Source of the DNA: an uncultured Porphyromonadaceae bacterium
Lineage (GTDB): Bacteria; Bacteroidota; Bacteroidia; Bacteroidales; Muribaculaceae
Direction of reading: 5' to 3'
Assembly (NCBI GenBank): GCA_937989585.1
Contig: CALKRW010000065.1
Span: forward strand, 67,643-131,642
DNA length: 64,000 nucleotides
The first letter of the stretch is position 1. Each line of letters opens with the position of its first letter. Under the pieces are notes generated by a model that saw only the letters and a program-made list of their open reading frames with translations, ran no database searches and had not been told where the DNA came from. Position numbers and translations under genes: made by a program. Positions 1-7,986 of this stretch are shown here, piece after piece.

Positions 1-295
1 GGAGAACGTCACCTTCACCGGCGGAGACCCTTTTTATCAGCCTGAGGAAGAACTTGTCGACCTTGCCCGCTCATTGCGGGAGGCCGGGCGCACTATATGG
101 GTTTACACGGGATTCCTATTCGAACAGGTTTGCAGTCATCCTTTGCTCGATTATTCCGAAGTTCTCGTCGACGGTCCATACATAGATTCTGAACGCGATA
201 TAACTCTCTTGTTCCGTGGCAGCAGAAATCAGCGTCTGGTAGACCTCAGACGTTCCACTCCCGATAATGTCATAGAATGGTTGCCAGACTTCTGA
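1..295 (+). CDS. nrdG: Anaerobic ribonucleotide reductase activating protein, 3' part
   Basis: C-terminal 97 residues of a radical-SAM activase that installs the glycyl radical on the anaerobic ribonucleotide reductase NrdD. The reading frame is open from base 2. It begins inside the GGDP motif (ENVTFTGGDPF), which in this family helps bind S-adenosylmethionine, and continues through VYTGF and LVDGPYI, both typical of NrdG. The CxxxCxxC iron-sulfur motif would lie before the window edge. The gene ends at TGA 293-295 and is followed by a strong hairpin. nrdD would be expected just upstream, outside the window. The assignment rests on motifs and is fairly safe; the start cannot be seen. Confidence 0.85.
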   Translation, partial: ENVTFTGGDPFYQPEEELVDLARSLREAGRTIWVYTGFLFEQVCSHPLLDYSEVLVDGPYIDSERDITLLFRGSRNQRLVDLRRSTPDNVIEWLPDF

Positions 296-340
296 GTTTC
301 ATAAAAACATCAAACCAGACTCTCGTATAAGTCATTAACT

Positions 341-379
341 AAAACAACTCCCCGCGGAAAATCGCGGGGAGTTGTTTTT
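341..379. terminator. Bidirectional terminator between nrdG and the acyl-CoA dehydrogenase gene
   Basis: Perfect inverted repeat with arms AAAACAACTCCCCGCG and CGCGGGGAGTTGTTTT around a 6-nt loop. The A-run on one side and T-run on the other give a U-tract in both directions, which fits the two convergent genes. Confidence 0.9.
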
Positions 380-397
380 CTGTATGGTCTCGGAATT

Positions 398-2101
398 TTA
401 TACCTGAGCGTAGAGGTCAAGATTGCCGAGGTCGAAGTTGGCGATGAAGTCGGAGTGCTTGGCGACTTCTGCTTCGGCCATCTTGTTGTAGACTGCGGCT
501 GTGGTGTTGAATGCCTGGTCGCGGTTGGCGTCGGTAAGCAGGAGATAGCCCATGACGATGTTGCCGGCCATCTCAACGAGACGGCGTGCCATGAAGTCGG
601 TATAGTTCTGCTGGTTGATTTCGAGAACCTTTGCAAGAGCCTCCTGATACTTGGCGGTCATGGCCTGGAGTTTGGCCTGCAGGGGCTTGAGGTCCTCGCG
701 GTACTCAACTGCGTCATAGCCGTCGATGAGGGTCATGTATGTGCCGGTGGTCACGTGGCGGATTGCAGCGACAACCTGGAGTTGGGTTGTACCCTCGTAG
801 ATGGAGGTGATGCGTGCGTCGCGGTAAACGCGCTCGCATGCGTAATCCTTCATGAAGCCCGAGCCGCCGTGAATCTGGATGCAGTCGTAGGCGTTCTGGT
901 TGCAGTATTCGCTTGACAGGCCCTTTGCCATTGGGGTAAGGGCGTCGGCGAGTTTCTTGTAGGCTTTCATCTCCTTGCGCTCGTCTGGTGTGAGGCTGCG
1001 TTCTTTGGCGATGTCCTCGTAAACTTTGTAGAGGTCTACATAGCGAGCTGTCTCGTAAAGCAGCGAGCGTGAGGCGTCGAGTTTAGCCTTCATGACAGAG
1101 AGCATCTCTGCTACGGCGGGGAAGTTAATGATGGCTTTGCCGAACTGCTGACGCTCGCGGGCGTACTGCAGGGCCTCGCGGTATGCGATTTCGGAAACAC
1201 CTACCGACTGGGCGGCGATGCCGAGACGGGCACCGTTCATCAGGGCCATCACATATTTGATTAGGCCCATGCGGGTGTCGCCTACGAGTTCGCAGGGAGC
1301 GTTCTTGTATGTGAGTTCGCATGTTGGCGAGCCCTTGATGCCCATCTTGTTCTCGATGCGGCGGACATTGACACCGCCGTTGCGCTTGTCGTAGATGAAC
1401 ATCGACAGGCCGCGGCCGTCGGTTGTGCCTTCTTCCGAGCGGGCGAGTACCAGGTGAATGTCTGAGTCGCCGTTGGTGATGAAGCGTTTTACGCCGTTCA
1501 GTACCCACGAGCCGTCTTCTTTCTGGGTTGCCTTGAGCATTACGGCCTGGAGGTCGGAGCCTGCATCAGGCTCGGTAAGGTCCATGGACATTGTCTCGCC
1601 CTTGCAGACGCGGGGGATAAAACGCTGTTTCTGGTCCTCGCTGCCGAATTCGTACAGAGTCTCGGCGCAGTCCTGCAGTCCCCAGAGGTTCTCAAAGCCT
1701 GTATCGGCGCGCGAAACGATGTCGGCTGCCATGATGTAGGGGGTGATGGGGAAGTTAAGGCCTCCGAGACGGCGGGGCATTGCCATACCCATGAGACCTG
1801 CCTGGCGGCATGCCTCGAGGTTCTGCTGGGTGCCTGCGGCATATGTCACGCGGCCGTTGGCTACAGTGGGACCTTCGTGGTCGACGCTTTCGGCGTTCTC
1901 GGCGATAATGTTGCCGCAGAGGTCGCCGACAATCTCGAGCACGCGCTCGTAGTTGTCCATGGCGTCATTGAAGTCAACGGGTGCGTAGTCGAACTTTTCG
2001 GCGTCGGTGAAGTTGCGCTCCTTTAGTTCGACAATCTTGTGCATCATCGGATGGTGCAGATGGTGCTTGAGCGATGGGTTGTCTGTATAATAGTTAGCCA
2101 T
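398..2101 (-). CDS. Acyl-CoA dehydrogenase family protein
   Basis: Flavoprotein of 567 aa that oxidises acyl-CoA to enoyl-CoA and passes electrons to electron-transferring flavoprotein. N-terminal, middle and C-terminal acyl-CoA dehydrogenase domains are recognisable: MDLTEPDAGSD near residue 172 (flavin/substrate region), the QIHGGSGFMKDY segment near 410, and SIYEGTTQLQ near 436, where the Glu is the likely catalytic base. A tail of about 120 residues after the core makes it longer than the usual 380 aa, as in other Bacteroidetes members. It is the last gene of etfB-etfA-acd, 62 bp after etfA, so it is probably cotranscribed and uses that EtfAB pair as its partner. The substrate chain length cannot be read from the sequence. 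Confidence 0.93.
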   Translation of the reverse strand: MANYYTDNPSLKHHLHHPMMHKIVELKERNFTDAEKFDYAPVDFNDAMDNYERVLEIVGDLCGNIIAENAESVDHEGPTVANGRVTYAAGTQQNLEACRQAGLMGMAMPRRLGGLNFPITPYIMAADIVSRADTGFENLWGLQDCAETLYEFGSEDQKQRFIPRVCKGETMSMDLTEPDAGSDLQAVMLKATQKEDGSWVLNGVKRFITNGDSDIHLVLARSEEGTTDGRGLSMFIYDKRNGGVNVRRIENKMGIKGSPTCELTYKNAPCELVGDTRMGLIKYVMALMNGARLGIAAQSVGVSEIAYREALQYARERQQFGKAIINFPAVAEMLSVMKAKLDASRSLLYETARYVDLYKVYEDIAKERSLTPDERKEMKAYKKLADALTPMAKGLSSEYCNQNAYDCIQIHGGSGFMKDYACERVYRDARITSIYEGTTQLQVVAAIRHVTTGTYMTLIDGYDAVEYREDLKPLQAKLQAMTAKYQEALAKVLEINQQNYTDFMARRLVEMAGNIVMGYLLLTDANRDQAFNTTAAVYNKMAEAEVAKHSDFIANFDLGNLDLYAQV

Positions 2102-2163
2102 AAGTAAGTCTTGTTTCTGTTGGTGTTGAGTAAGTCAGGATGCCCGTGTCGCGGGCGACTTAC

Positions 2164-3198
2164 TTATTTCGAGTTCTTTTTATAGTATTTGATGAGTTTG
2201 GGAATGACTTCCTCAAGGTCGCCGTTGATAACGTAGTCGGCTATCTTGTTGATGGGGGCGTGCGGGTCGTTGTTGATCGAGATGATGATCGACGATTCCT
2301 GCATGCCGGCGATGTGCTGAATCTGGCCCGAGATGCCGCAGGCGATGTAGAGTTTCGGACGGACTGTCACGCCGGTCTGGCCGATCTGGCGGGCATGCTC
2401 GGTGAAGCCTGCGTCGACGGCAGCGCGTGATGCGCCTACTTCGCCGCCGAGGGTGCGGGCGAGATCGAAGAGCAGGTTGAAGTTCTCTTTCGAGCCAACG
2501 CCGTAGCCACCAGCCACGATGATGGGCGAGTTCTTGATGTTGATTTTCGACTTCTCGATGTGGCGGTCGATGATTTCGACAACAAAGTCCGTGTCGCTGA
2601 CATAGTCAGATGCCTTGAGGTCGACGACCTGACCCTTGTATTCGGGGTCGCGGACTTCTTTCTTCATTACGCCTTCACGGACAGTAGCCATCTGGGGACG
2701 GTGGTCGGGATTGACGATGGTGGCCACGATGTTGCCGCCGAATGCGGGACGGATCTGATAGAGAAGGTCGGTGTACTCCTTGCCGGTCTTGGGGTCGGTG
2801 TGGGGACCGATTTCGAGGGCGGTGCAGTCGGCGGTGAGACCCGAGTGCAGGCACGACGAGACGCGGGGACCGAGGTCACGTCCTATGCAGGTGGCGCCCA
2901 TCAGGCAGATCTGGGGCTTGATTTCCTTGAACAGGTTGATGAGTACTGCGGCGTGGGGATTCGAGGTGTAGGGGAAGAGGCGTTTGTCCTCGACCTTGTA
3001 GACGGTGTCTGCGCCGTAGGGGAAGAGTTGGGCCTCGATGCCGTCGAGTTTGTCGCCCAGTACGAGAGCCTCGAGTTTCACGCCGAGCTTGTCGGCGAGC
3101 ACGCGGCCCTTGGTGAGGAGTTCGAGCGAGACATCGGCTACGCGGCCTTCGTCATACTCGCAATATACTATGAGGTTGTTGGTTTCTTTGTTTGCCAT
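2164..3198 (-). CDS. etfA: Electron transfer flavoprotein subunit alpha
   Basis: 344-aa FAD-binding alpha subunit. The C-terminal FAD domain shows GGYGVGSKENF (about 230-240), the GASRAAVDAG stretch, and YIACGISGQIQHIAGM followed by IISINNDPHAPI, the classic EtfA signature. The N-terminal half is the Rossmann-like domain I. The gene begins 34 bp after etfB and precedes the acyl-CoA dehydrogenase, so the three form one redox operon. Whether this pair bifurcates electrons cannot be decided from the sequence alone. Confidence 0.96.
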   Translation of the reverse strand: MANKETNNLIVYCEYDEGRVADVSLELLTKGRVLADKLGVKLEALVLGDKLDGIEAQLFPYGADTVYKVEDKRLFPYTSNPHAAVLINLFKEIKPQICLMGATCIGRDLGPRVSSCLHSGLTADCTALEIGPHTDPKTGKEYTDLLYQIRPAFGGNIVATIVNPDHRPQMATVREGVMKKEVRDPEYKGQVVDLKASDYVSDTDFVVEIIDRHIEKSKINIKNSPIIVAGGYGVGSKENFNLLFDLARTLGGEVGASRAAVDAGFTEHARQIGQTGVTVRPKLYIACGISGQIQHIAGMQESSIIISINNDPHAPINKIADYVINGDLEEVIPKLIKYYKKNSK

Positions 3199-3232
3199 GA
3201 TTGTGAGTTTTTTGAAGTGTTAGCCTGATGTT

Positions 3233-4108
3233 TTAGCCTATGGTGTGGTTGGCGATGAGGTCCTTGATGAGGTCTTCAAGTTGAACATCGTTGCCGCCGT
3301 CGAGCACGAGGTTTTCCTTGGCGGTGAACACAACGTTCTCGATAGCCTTTACCTTTGTGGGCGAGCCGGCGAGACCGATCTGCTCGGGGTCGGCGTCAAC
3401 GTATGCTGCGCCCCATTCCTGGAGTTGCAGATAGGGACGTGCGTTAACGAAGGCCTGCTTTTCTTCGGGAAGTGCGTTCTTCTCGGAGGGCGATACTGCG
3501 TGTTTGTATTTCATCAGGCGCATGGCGTTGCGGGGTCGGCAGTCTGCGGCTGAGCCGTTGACGGTGACCACGCAGGGCAGTGGAGCGCAGACGGTCTCCA
3601 CACCGTTCTCGAGGCGGCGCTTTACTGTGACTTTGCCGTCTTTCAGATCAAGGATTTCTTCTGCATAGGTCACCTGGGGAATACCGAGTTTCTCGGCGAT
3701 CTGGGGACCTACCTGGGCTGTGTCGCCGTCGATGGCCTGACGTCCGCCGAGGATGATGTCGGCTTTGCCGAATTTCTTTACTGCCTGGGCGAGTGAGTAG
3801 GATGTGGCCAGAGTGTCGGCGCCACCGAGGGCGCGGTCGGTCAGCACAATGCCCGAGTCGGCACCGCGGAAGATGGCTTCGCGGATGACTTCGGCGGCAC
3901 GGGGCAGACCCATTGTGAGGATGGTGACGGTCGAGCCGGGATTCTGGTCCTTCAGGCGCAGGGCCTGTTCGAGGGCGTTCAGGTCTTCGGGGTTGAAGAT
4001 TGCCGGCAGGGCGGCGCGGTTGATGGTGCCGTCAGCCTTCATGGCATCTTTGCCCACGTTGCGGGTATCGGGCACCTGCTTGGCGAGCACAATGATGTTT
4101 AGACTCAT
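3233..4108 (-). CDS. etfB: Electron transfer flavoprotein subunit beta
   Basis: 291-aa beta subunit of the ETF heterodimer and first gene of the operon. Recognisable elements are the N-terminal IIVLAKQVPDT, NPEDLNALEQALRLKD, and LGGRQAIDGDTAQVGPQIAEKLG, the nucleotide-binding loop diagnostic of EtfB. Its start lies about 95 nt downstream of a near-consensus Bacteroidetes promoter at 4208-4238. It serves as electron acceptor for the dehydrogenase encoded two genes downstream. Confidence 0.96.
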   Translation of the reverse strand: MSLNIIVLAKQVPDTRNVGKDAMKADGTINRAALPAIFNPEDLNALEQALRLKDQNPGSTVTILTMGLPRAAEVIREAIFRGADSGIVLTDRALGGADTLATSYSLAQAVKKFGKADIILGGRQAIDGDTAQVGPQIAEKLGIPQVTYAEEILDLKDGKVTVKRRLENGVETVCAPLPCVVTVNGSAADCRPRNAMRLMKYKHAVSPSEKNALPEEKQAFVNARPYLQLQEWGAAYVDADPEQIGLAGSPTKVKAIENVVFTAKENLVLDGGNDVQLEDLIKDLIANHTIG

Positions 4109-4207
4109 ATTAATCTTGGTTAATTATTTGGATAATCTTGGGTTGATTGTAGGGCCTTCCGGTCCTTAACGATTGGATAATCTTTGAGTTAGTACTTTCT
4201 AAGGGTG

Positions 4208-4238
4208 CAAAGGTACGAAATTATCGCCTTAACTCAAA
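4208..4238 (-). promoter_or_regulatory. Promoter of etfB-etfA-acd
   Basis: On the minus strand TTTG (4235-4238) and TACCTTTG (4208-4215) are separated by 19 nt, matching the Bacteroidetes primary-sigma consensus TTTG-N19-TAnnTTTG. Confidence 0.8.
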
Positions 4239-4294
4239 AAAATAAGTGTGAAAGGGTGTTTAATGGGCTTGCCGAAAGTGCTGACTTCTATCAA

Positions 4295-4326
4295 TTTGGC
4301 TAATCTCGCAAAAACGCTTAACTTTG
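4295..4326 (+). promoter_or_regulatory. Promoter of aroE-comEC
   Basis: TTTG (4295-4298) and TAACTTTG (4319-4326) with a 20-nt spacer. It diverges from the etfB promoter about 60 bp away, and the 4109-4403 intergenic region is explained by these two promoters and their leaders. Confidence 0.75.
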
Positions 4327-4403
4327 TAACTCGCTAAGACATTTTTTCTGTTTCGCACTGACTTTAATCTGACACCGCTTTTCATCCGACTGATTCTTCT
4401 ATT

Positions 4404-5159
4404 ATGGCACGAAAGGAAAAAGATTTGTATGGGCTTATTGGCCGGAAACTCGGTCATTCCTTTTCATGCGGATATTTCAACCGCAAGTTCGAGTCCGAAT
4501 GTATCGACGCCGAATATCTTAATTTCGAGATTGACACTATCGAGGAGTTGCCGGCGTTGCTTGCCGCGCATCCCGCTCTTAAGGGGCTGAATGTGACAAT
4601 CCCATACAAGCAGGATATTATGCGCTACCTCGACGAGGTCGACCCGGAGGCAGCGAAAATCGGTGCCGTCAATGTCGTAAGTATCAGGCGGAAAGACGGG
4701 CACCCCTATCTCAAGGGCTTCAACAGCGATGTCGTTGGTTTCGTCAATTCGATAAAGCCTCTGTTGCGGCCTTTGCATCTCGGTGCCCTGGTACTCGGAA
4801 CCGGCGGCGCGAGCAAGGCTGTTGCGCGTGGTCTAGAGAGTCTCGGACTGCATGTACGTTTCGTGTCGCGAACTCCGCGTGAGGGTGTCCTGACTTACGC
4901 CGACCTTACCCCGGCTGTCATGACAACACATACTGTTGTCGTGAACACAACCCCGCTGGGAATGTATCCCGATGTTGACGCCTGTCCCCCGATTCCCTAT
5001 GATTTGTTGACATCCGACCATCTTTGCTACGACCTGATTTATAATCCTGACAATACGAAGTTCATGCGCGAGGCGGCCCTTCGTGGGGCAGTTACGAAGA
5101 ACGGCCTCGAGATGCTTCTGCTTCAGGCCTTCGAGTCCTGGCTTATGTGGCAGCGTTAA
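4404..5159 (+). CDS. aroE: Shikimate dehydrogenase
   Basis: 251-aa NADPH-dependent enzyme that reduces 3-dehydroshikimate to shikimate in chorismate/aromatic amino acid synthesis. Seen: the substrate-binding start YGLIGRKLGHSFS, LNVTIPYKQDIM (catalytic Lys in the PYK segment), GAVNVV, LVLGTGGASKAVARGL (NADP loop), VVNTTPLGM, and the C-terminal NGLEMLLLQAFESW. The length is slightly shorter than the E. coli enzyme (272 aa), as in other Bacteroidales. comEC starts 12 bp downstream. Confidence 0.95.
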   Translation: MARKEKDLYGLIGRKLGHSFSCGYFNRKFESECIDAEYLNFEIDTIEELPALLAAHPALKGLNVTIPYKQDIMRYLDEVDPEAAKIGAVNVVSIRRKDGHPYLKGFNSDVVGFVNSIKPLLRPLHLGALVLGTGGASKAVARGLESLGLHVRFVSRTPREGVLTYADLTPAVMTTHTVVVNTTPLGMYPDVDACPPIPYDLLTSDHLCYDLIYNPDNTKFMREAALRGAVTKNGLEMLLLQAFESWLMWQR

Positions 5160-5171
5160 AAACCTTTCGTC

Positions 5172-7235
5172 ATGCGCGCTCCCTTCTCTGAGATGCCTGC
5201 CCTGCCGGCGGTGGTAGGGCTTGCCGCAGGGATTTTTGTGTTCGTGCAGTGGGGCGTCTCTCCTTTATGGGCTGCGGGATTGTCGGCTGTTGCCGGTGCT
5301 TTGCTCGGTTTGATTCTAAAACGTTGGTGGGAATCCTTCTTGATGGTTTTTGTCGGCCTCGGTATTCTTCTTGCATGGGCGCGCCGGGCGCCCGAACCGC
5401 CAAAGGCTCTGTTCGGCGAAAGGATTCTTGTCAGCGGCAAGGTTGTCAGCGGCGACGAACTCGAGCATGCCGGGAGATATGTTGTGGACGTCAGCCGTGT
5501 GGCAATGGACAATGATTCTGTGTCTGTGCCGTGTGAATTTAGGCTTTCGATGGATGTCAGGAATTTCGAGCGCCTGTACCGCCCTGGAGACATCGTTGCG
5601 GCGCGTGGCGTCCTTGAGCCGCCTGTCGATGCTGACCCGGATGTCCCTGACAGGATTGACTATGGCCGTTATCTTTTTGTCGAGGGCTGTACTGCGAGGA
5701 TGTGGGTTATGCCTACCGACATCGCTTTCGATGGTAGCGATCCTACTTGGTTTGAGGTCTTCTCCGGCGGATGTCGCGACCGTCTGGCTGATGCCATTGT
5801 CTCCACGGGAGTGGATTCGCAGACCGCGACCATGCTTCTTGCATTGCTGATAGGCGATGACTCTCTGATGGGCGACAGTCTCAGGGAGAATCTCCGCGAT
5901 GCAGGTCTCGCGCACATGCTGGCATTGAGCGGACTTCATCTAACTATTCTCATAGGCCTGGCGACCATGCTGTTTGGCTTTCTCCGTCTTTTGCCAGGAG
6001 GCAACAATCTGTATCTTTGGCTGATAGTGTTTCTGACTCTTATTTACGCTATTGTAACCGGATGGTCGCCTTCAGTAAGCCGTGCCGCTGTTATGGTCAT
6101 AGTCTTCACTCTTGGAAGAATCATCCAGGTCGGCAGATTCCCTTACAATACTTTATGTGTCACGGCTCTTGTCTGGCTGTTAATGAAACCCTTGTGGCTT
6201 TTCTCCGTGGGATTCCAGTTGTCGCTTGTTTCGGTCTTTGCCCTGATTTGGCTGAACGGACGGGTTGAGGAAATGCACATAGAGTCAAAGGCGCTTAGGC
6301 GTATCATCATGCTTGTTGCCGTGCCGCTTGTCTGTGTGGCCGTGACCTCGGTATTGACAGTCTTCTACTTCCATTCGTTCCCGCTCCTCTTCATGTTTGC
6401 CAACATAATAGGTGGTATCCTTGTCGTTCCTTTCCTCGCGCTTGGACTGATTTTGACGCTTTTTGCCATGTGCGGCCTGGCGATACCCTTCTTTGCCGCC
6501 ATCGAGGATGCTCTCTGCTCGGCTATGGTTTCGTTGGCTCAGAGTTTCGGCTCGCTCTCTTGGTCTGTTGTTGATAACATCTATCCGAATACTTTCCAGA
6601 TCGTGCTTTGGACACTTTCCGTCATTGCCGCTATTTGGGCGGCTACCGCTCGCAGACGCGCTCCCTTGCTGACTTTGTGCATCTGTCTTGTCTGCATGGT
6701 CTGTGCTTTTGTATTCGAGCCTGAACAGCGTGGCCGTGAGTTATACATCTGCAAGGACAAGTCTACTCAAAGGATTTTGCTTCGCGACAATGACCGCGCG
6801 GTGCTTTTCCTCCCTGCGGCAGACGGAGACACGGCCATTCAGTCAGAAGTTCTTGAGAGAGCACGCAGGGATTACGCCGACTATATGGGACGTCGTCGCA
6901 TCCGTAGCCTTGACCTGAAGTCCGGCAACTTTGTCTTCGGTGATTTTTCAATAAGTGGTAATCTTATGACCTATGGCGACAAAGTCTTCTTCTTGCTGTC
7001 CTCGTCCGATCTGCCCGAGGACAGCGGAAACATTGGCTCTGTCGACTGTCTTCTGGTATGCGGTGGCTTCAGGGGAGATATTTGCAATGCCGCCATTCGA
7101 ACTGGTGCTAAGGAAATACTTTTGGGGGCTGACATCAACAGCATCCGGCGCCGCCGCTACATGGCCGAACTGACGGAAGCCGGCATCTCCTGTCGCGACC
7201 TTTCCGTCACGCCTTATCGGCTCCGCCTAGAATAG
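5172..7235 (+). CDS. ComEC/Rec2-family DNA-uptake channel protein
   Basis: 687-aa polytopic membrane protein. Two or three N-terminal membrane segments (residues 10-75) precede a soluble DUF4131-like region (about 80-200). A long hydrophobic competence domain follows (about 220-510) with the conserved LALSGLHLTILIG and TGWSPSVSRAAVMV motifs. Family members form the channel that takes single-stranded DNA into the cytoplasm. The C-terminal 170 residues occupy the place of the metallo-beta-lactamase-like nuclease domain, but no HxHxDH metal motif is visible. It is probably cotranscribed with aroE. The stop codon lies 1 nt from the end of the convergent gene, with no terminator between. Confidence 0.9.
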   Translation: MRAPFSEMPALPAVVGLAAGIFVFVQWGVSPLWAAGLSAVAGALLGLILKRWWESFLMVFVGLGILLAWARRAPEPPKALFGERILVSGKVVSGDELEHAGRYVVDVSRVAMDNDSVSVPCEFRLSMDVRNFERLYRPGDIVAARGVLEPPVDADPDVPDRIDYGRYLFVEGCTARMWVMPTDIAFDGSDPTWFEVFSGGCRDRLADAIVSTGVDSQTATMLLALLIGDDSLMGDSLRENLRDAGLAHMLALSGLHLTILIGLATMLFGFLRLLPGGNNLYLWLIVFLTLIYAIVTGWSPSVSRAAVMVIVFTLGRIIQVGRFPYNTLCVTALVWLLMKPLWLFSVGFQLSLVSVFALIWLNGRVEEMHIESKALRRIIMLVAVPLVCVAVTSVLTVFYFHSFPLLFMFANIIGGILVVPFLALGLILTLFAMCGLAIPFFAAIEDALCSAMVSLAQSFGSLSWSVVDNIYPNTFQIVLWTLSVIAAIWAATARRRAPLLTLCICLVCMVCAFVFEPEQRGRELYICKDKSTQRILLRDNDRAVLFLPAADGDTAIQSEVLERARRDYADYMGRRRIRSLDLKSGNFVFGDFSISGNLMTYGDKVFFLLSSSDLPEDSGNIGSVDCLLVCGGFRGDICNAAIRTGAKEILLGADINSIRRRRYMAELTEAGISCRDLSVTPYRLRLE

Positions 7236-7236
7236 T

Positions 7237-7932
7237 TTAGAATGTGTAGCCTGCGGACAGGAAGACGCTTTGGCTTATTTCTTTCTTAGGCACATGGAAT
7301 TTCTGACCGTTGGGCAGTGTGACATTCCTGCGTCCTGAATAATAGTCAAGGTTCGAGATATAATATCCGGCACCGATCACGAAGCGGTCTAAGGCGTAGT
7401 TTATCGACACTCTTGCGTTCCAGTAGAACCATTGCAGCCCTTTGTTGGGAAAACGTCTGTAATCGACCGTATTAACCGTGCTTCCGTGGATTTCCTTGAT
7501 CTCGTAGGTCAGGGAGTTCCTGGACGGACACGCAAGGCTGATTCCCGGTTCTGCCTGTACCCAGAGGCGGTAGAATCTGTCACTGCTTTTCCATATTTCC
7601 GGCGACCTTAGTATCAGCGACGGTTTGAATATTATCCAGGCGATGTCTTTCTCATTGTCCGTAAGTTCTGCCCAGTATCCGTCTACTTCGGTCTGTCGGC
7701 TCGGCTGATTGTACTGGGACGTAAACTCTAAGCCAAGCCCGACTCCGACATATCTGTGAAAAAGCCACGAAACCGAGGGCTCCAGTTGCCACGCCTGCTC
7801 GTTGTTGATGTACAGTCCACCGTACAAAGTCGCCTGCCAGTTCTTTGACTCAATCTCCTCCGCTTTCGCTGTTGGACACATTGACAGAACCGCGACAAGA
7901 CATATTATTCCCGCAAACAGATTTCTTCTCAT
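7237..7932 (-). CDS. Putative outer-membrane beta-barrel protein
   Basis: 231 aa with a clear signal peptide (MRRNLFAGIICLVAVLSMCPTAKA). The mature part has alternating hydrophobic/aromatic strands (QATLYGGLYINNEQAW, YVGVGLGLEFTSQY) and ends in SVFLSAGYTF with a terminal Phe, typical of outer-membrane barrels recognised by BamA. No specific family is recognised. It starts 54 bp after the SusC-like gene upstream and is probably in the same transcript, perhaps a partner of that receptor (inference). Confidence 0.6.
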   Translation of the reverse strand: MRRNLFAGIICLVAVLSMCPTAKAEEIESKNWQATLYGGLYINNEQAWQLEPSVSWLFHRYVGVGLGLEFTSQYNQPSRQTEVDGYWAELTDNEKDIAWIIFKPSLILRSPEIWKSSDRFYRLWVQAEPGISLACPSRNSLTYEIKEIHGSTVNTVDYRRFPNKGLQWFYWNARVSINYALDRFVIGAGYYISNLDYYSGRRNVTLPNGQKFHVPKKEISQSVFLSAGYTF

Positions 7933-7986
7933 ATTGGTAAAATTCGTTTGTTTGAGTTTTTAATATTATCTCCGGGTCAAATATGC

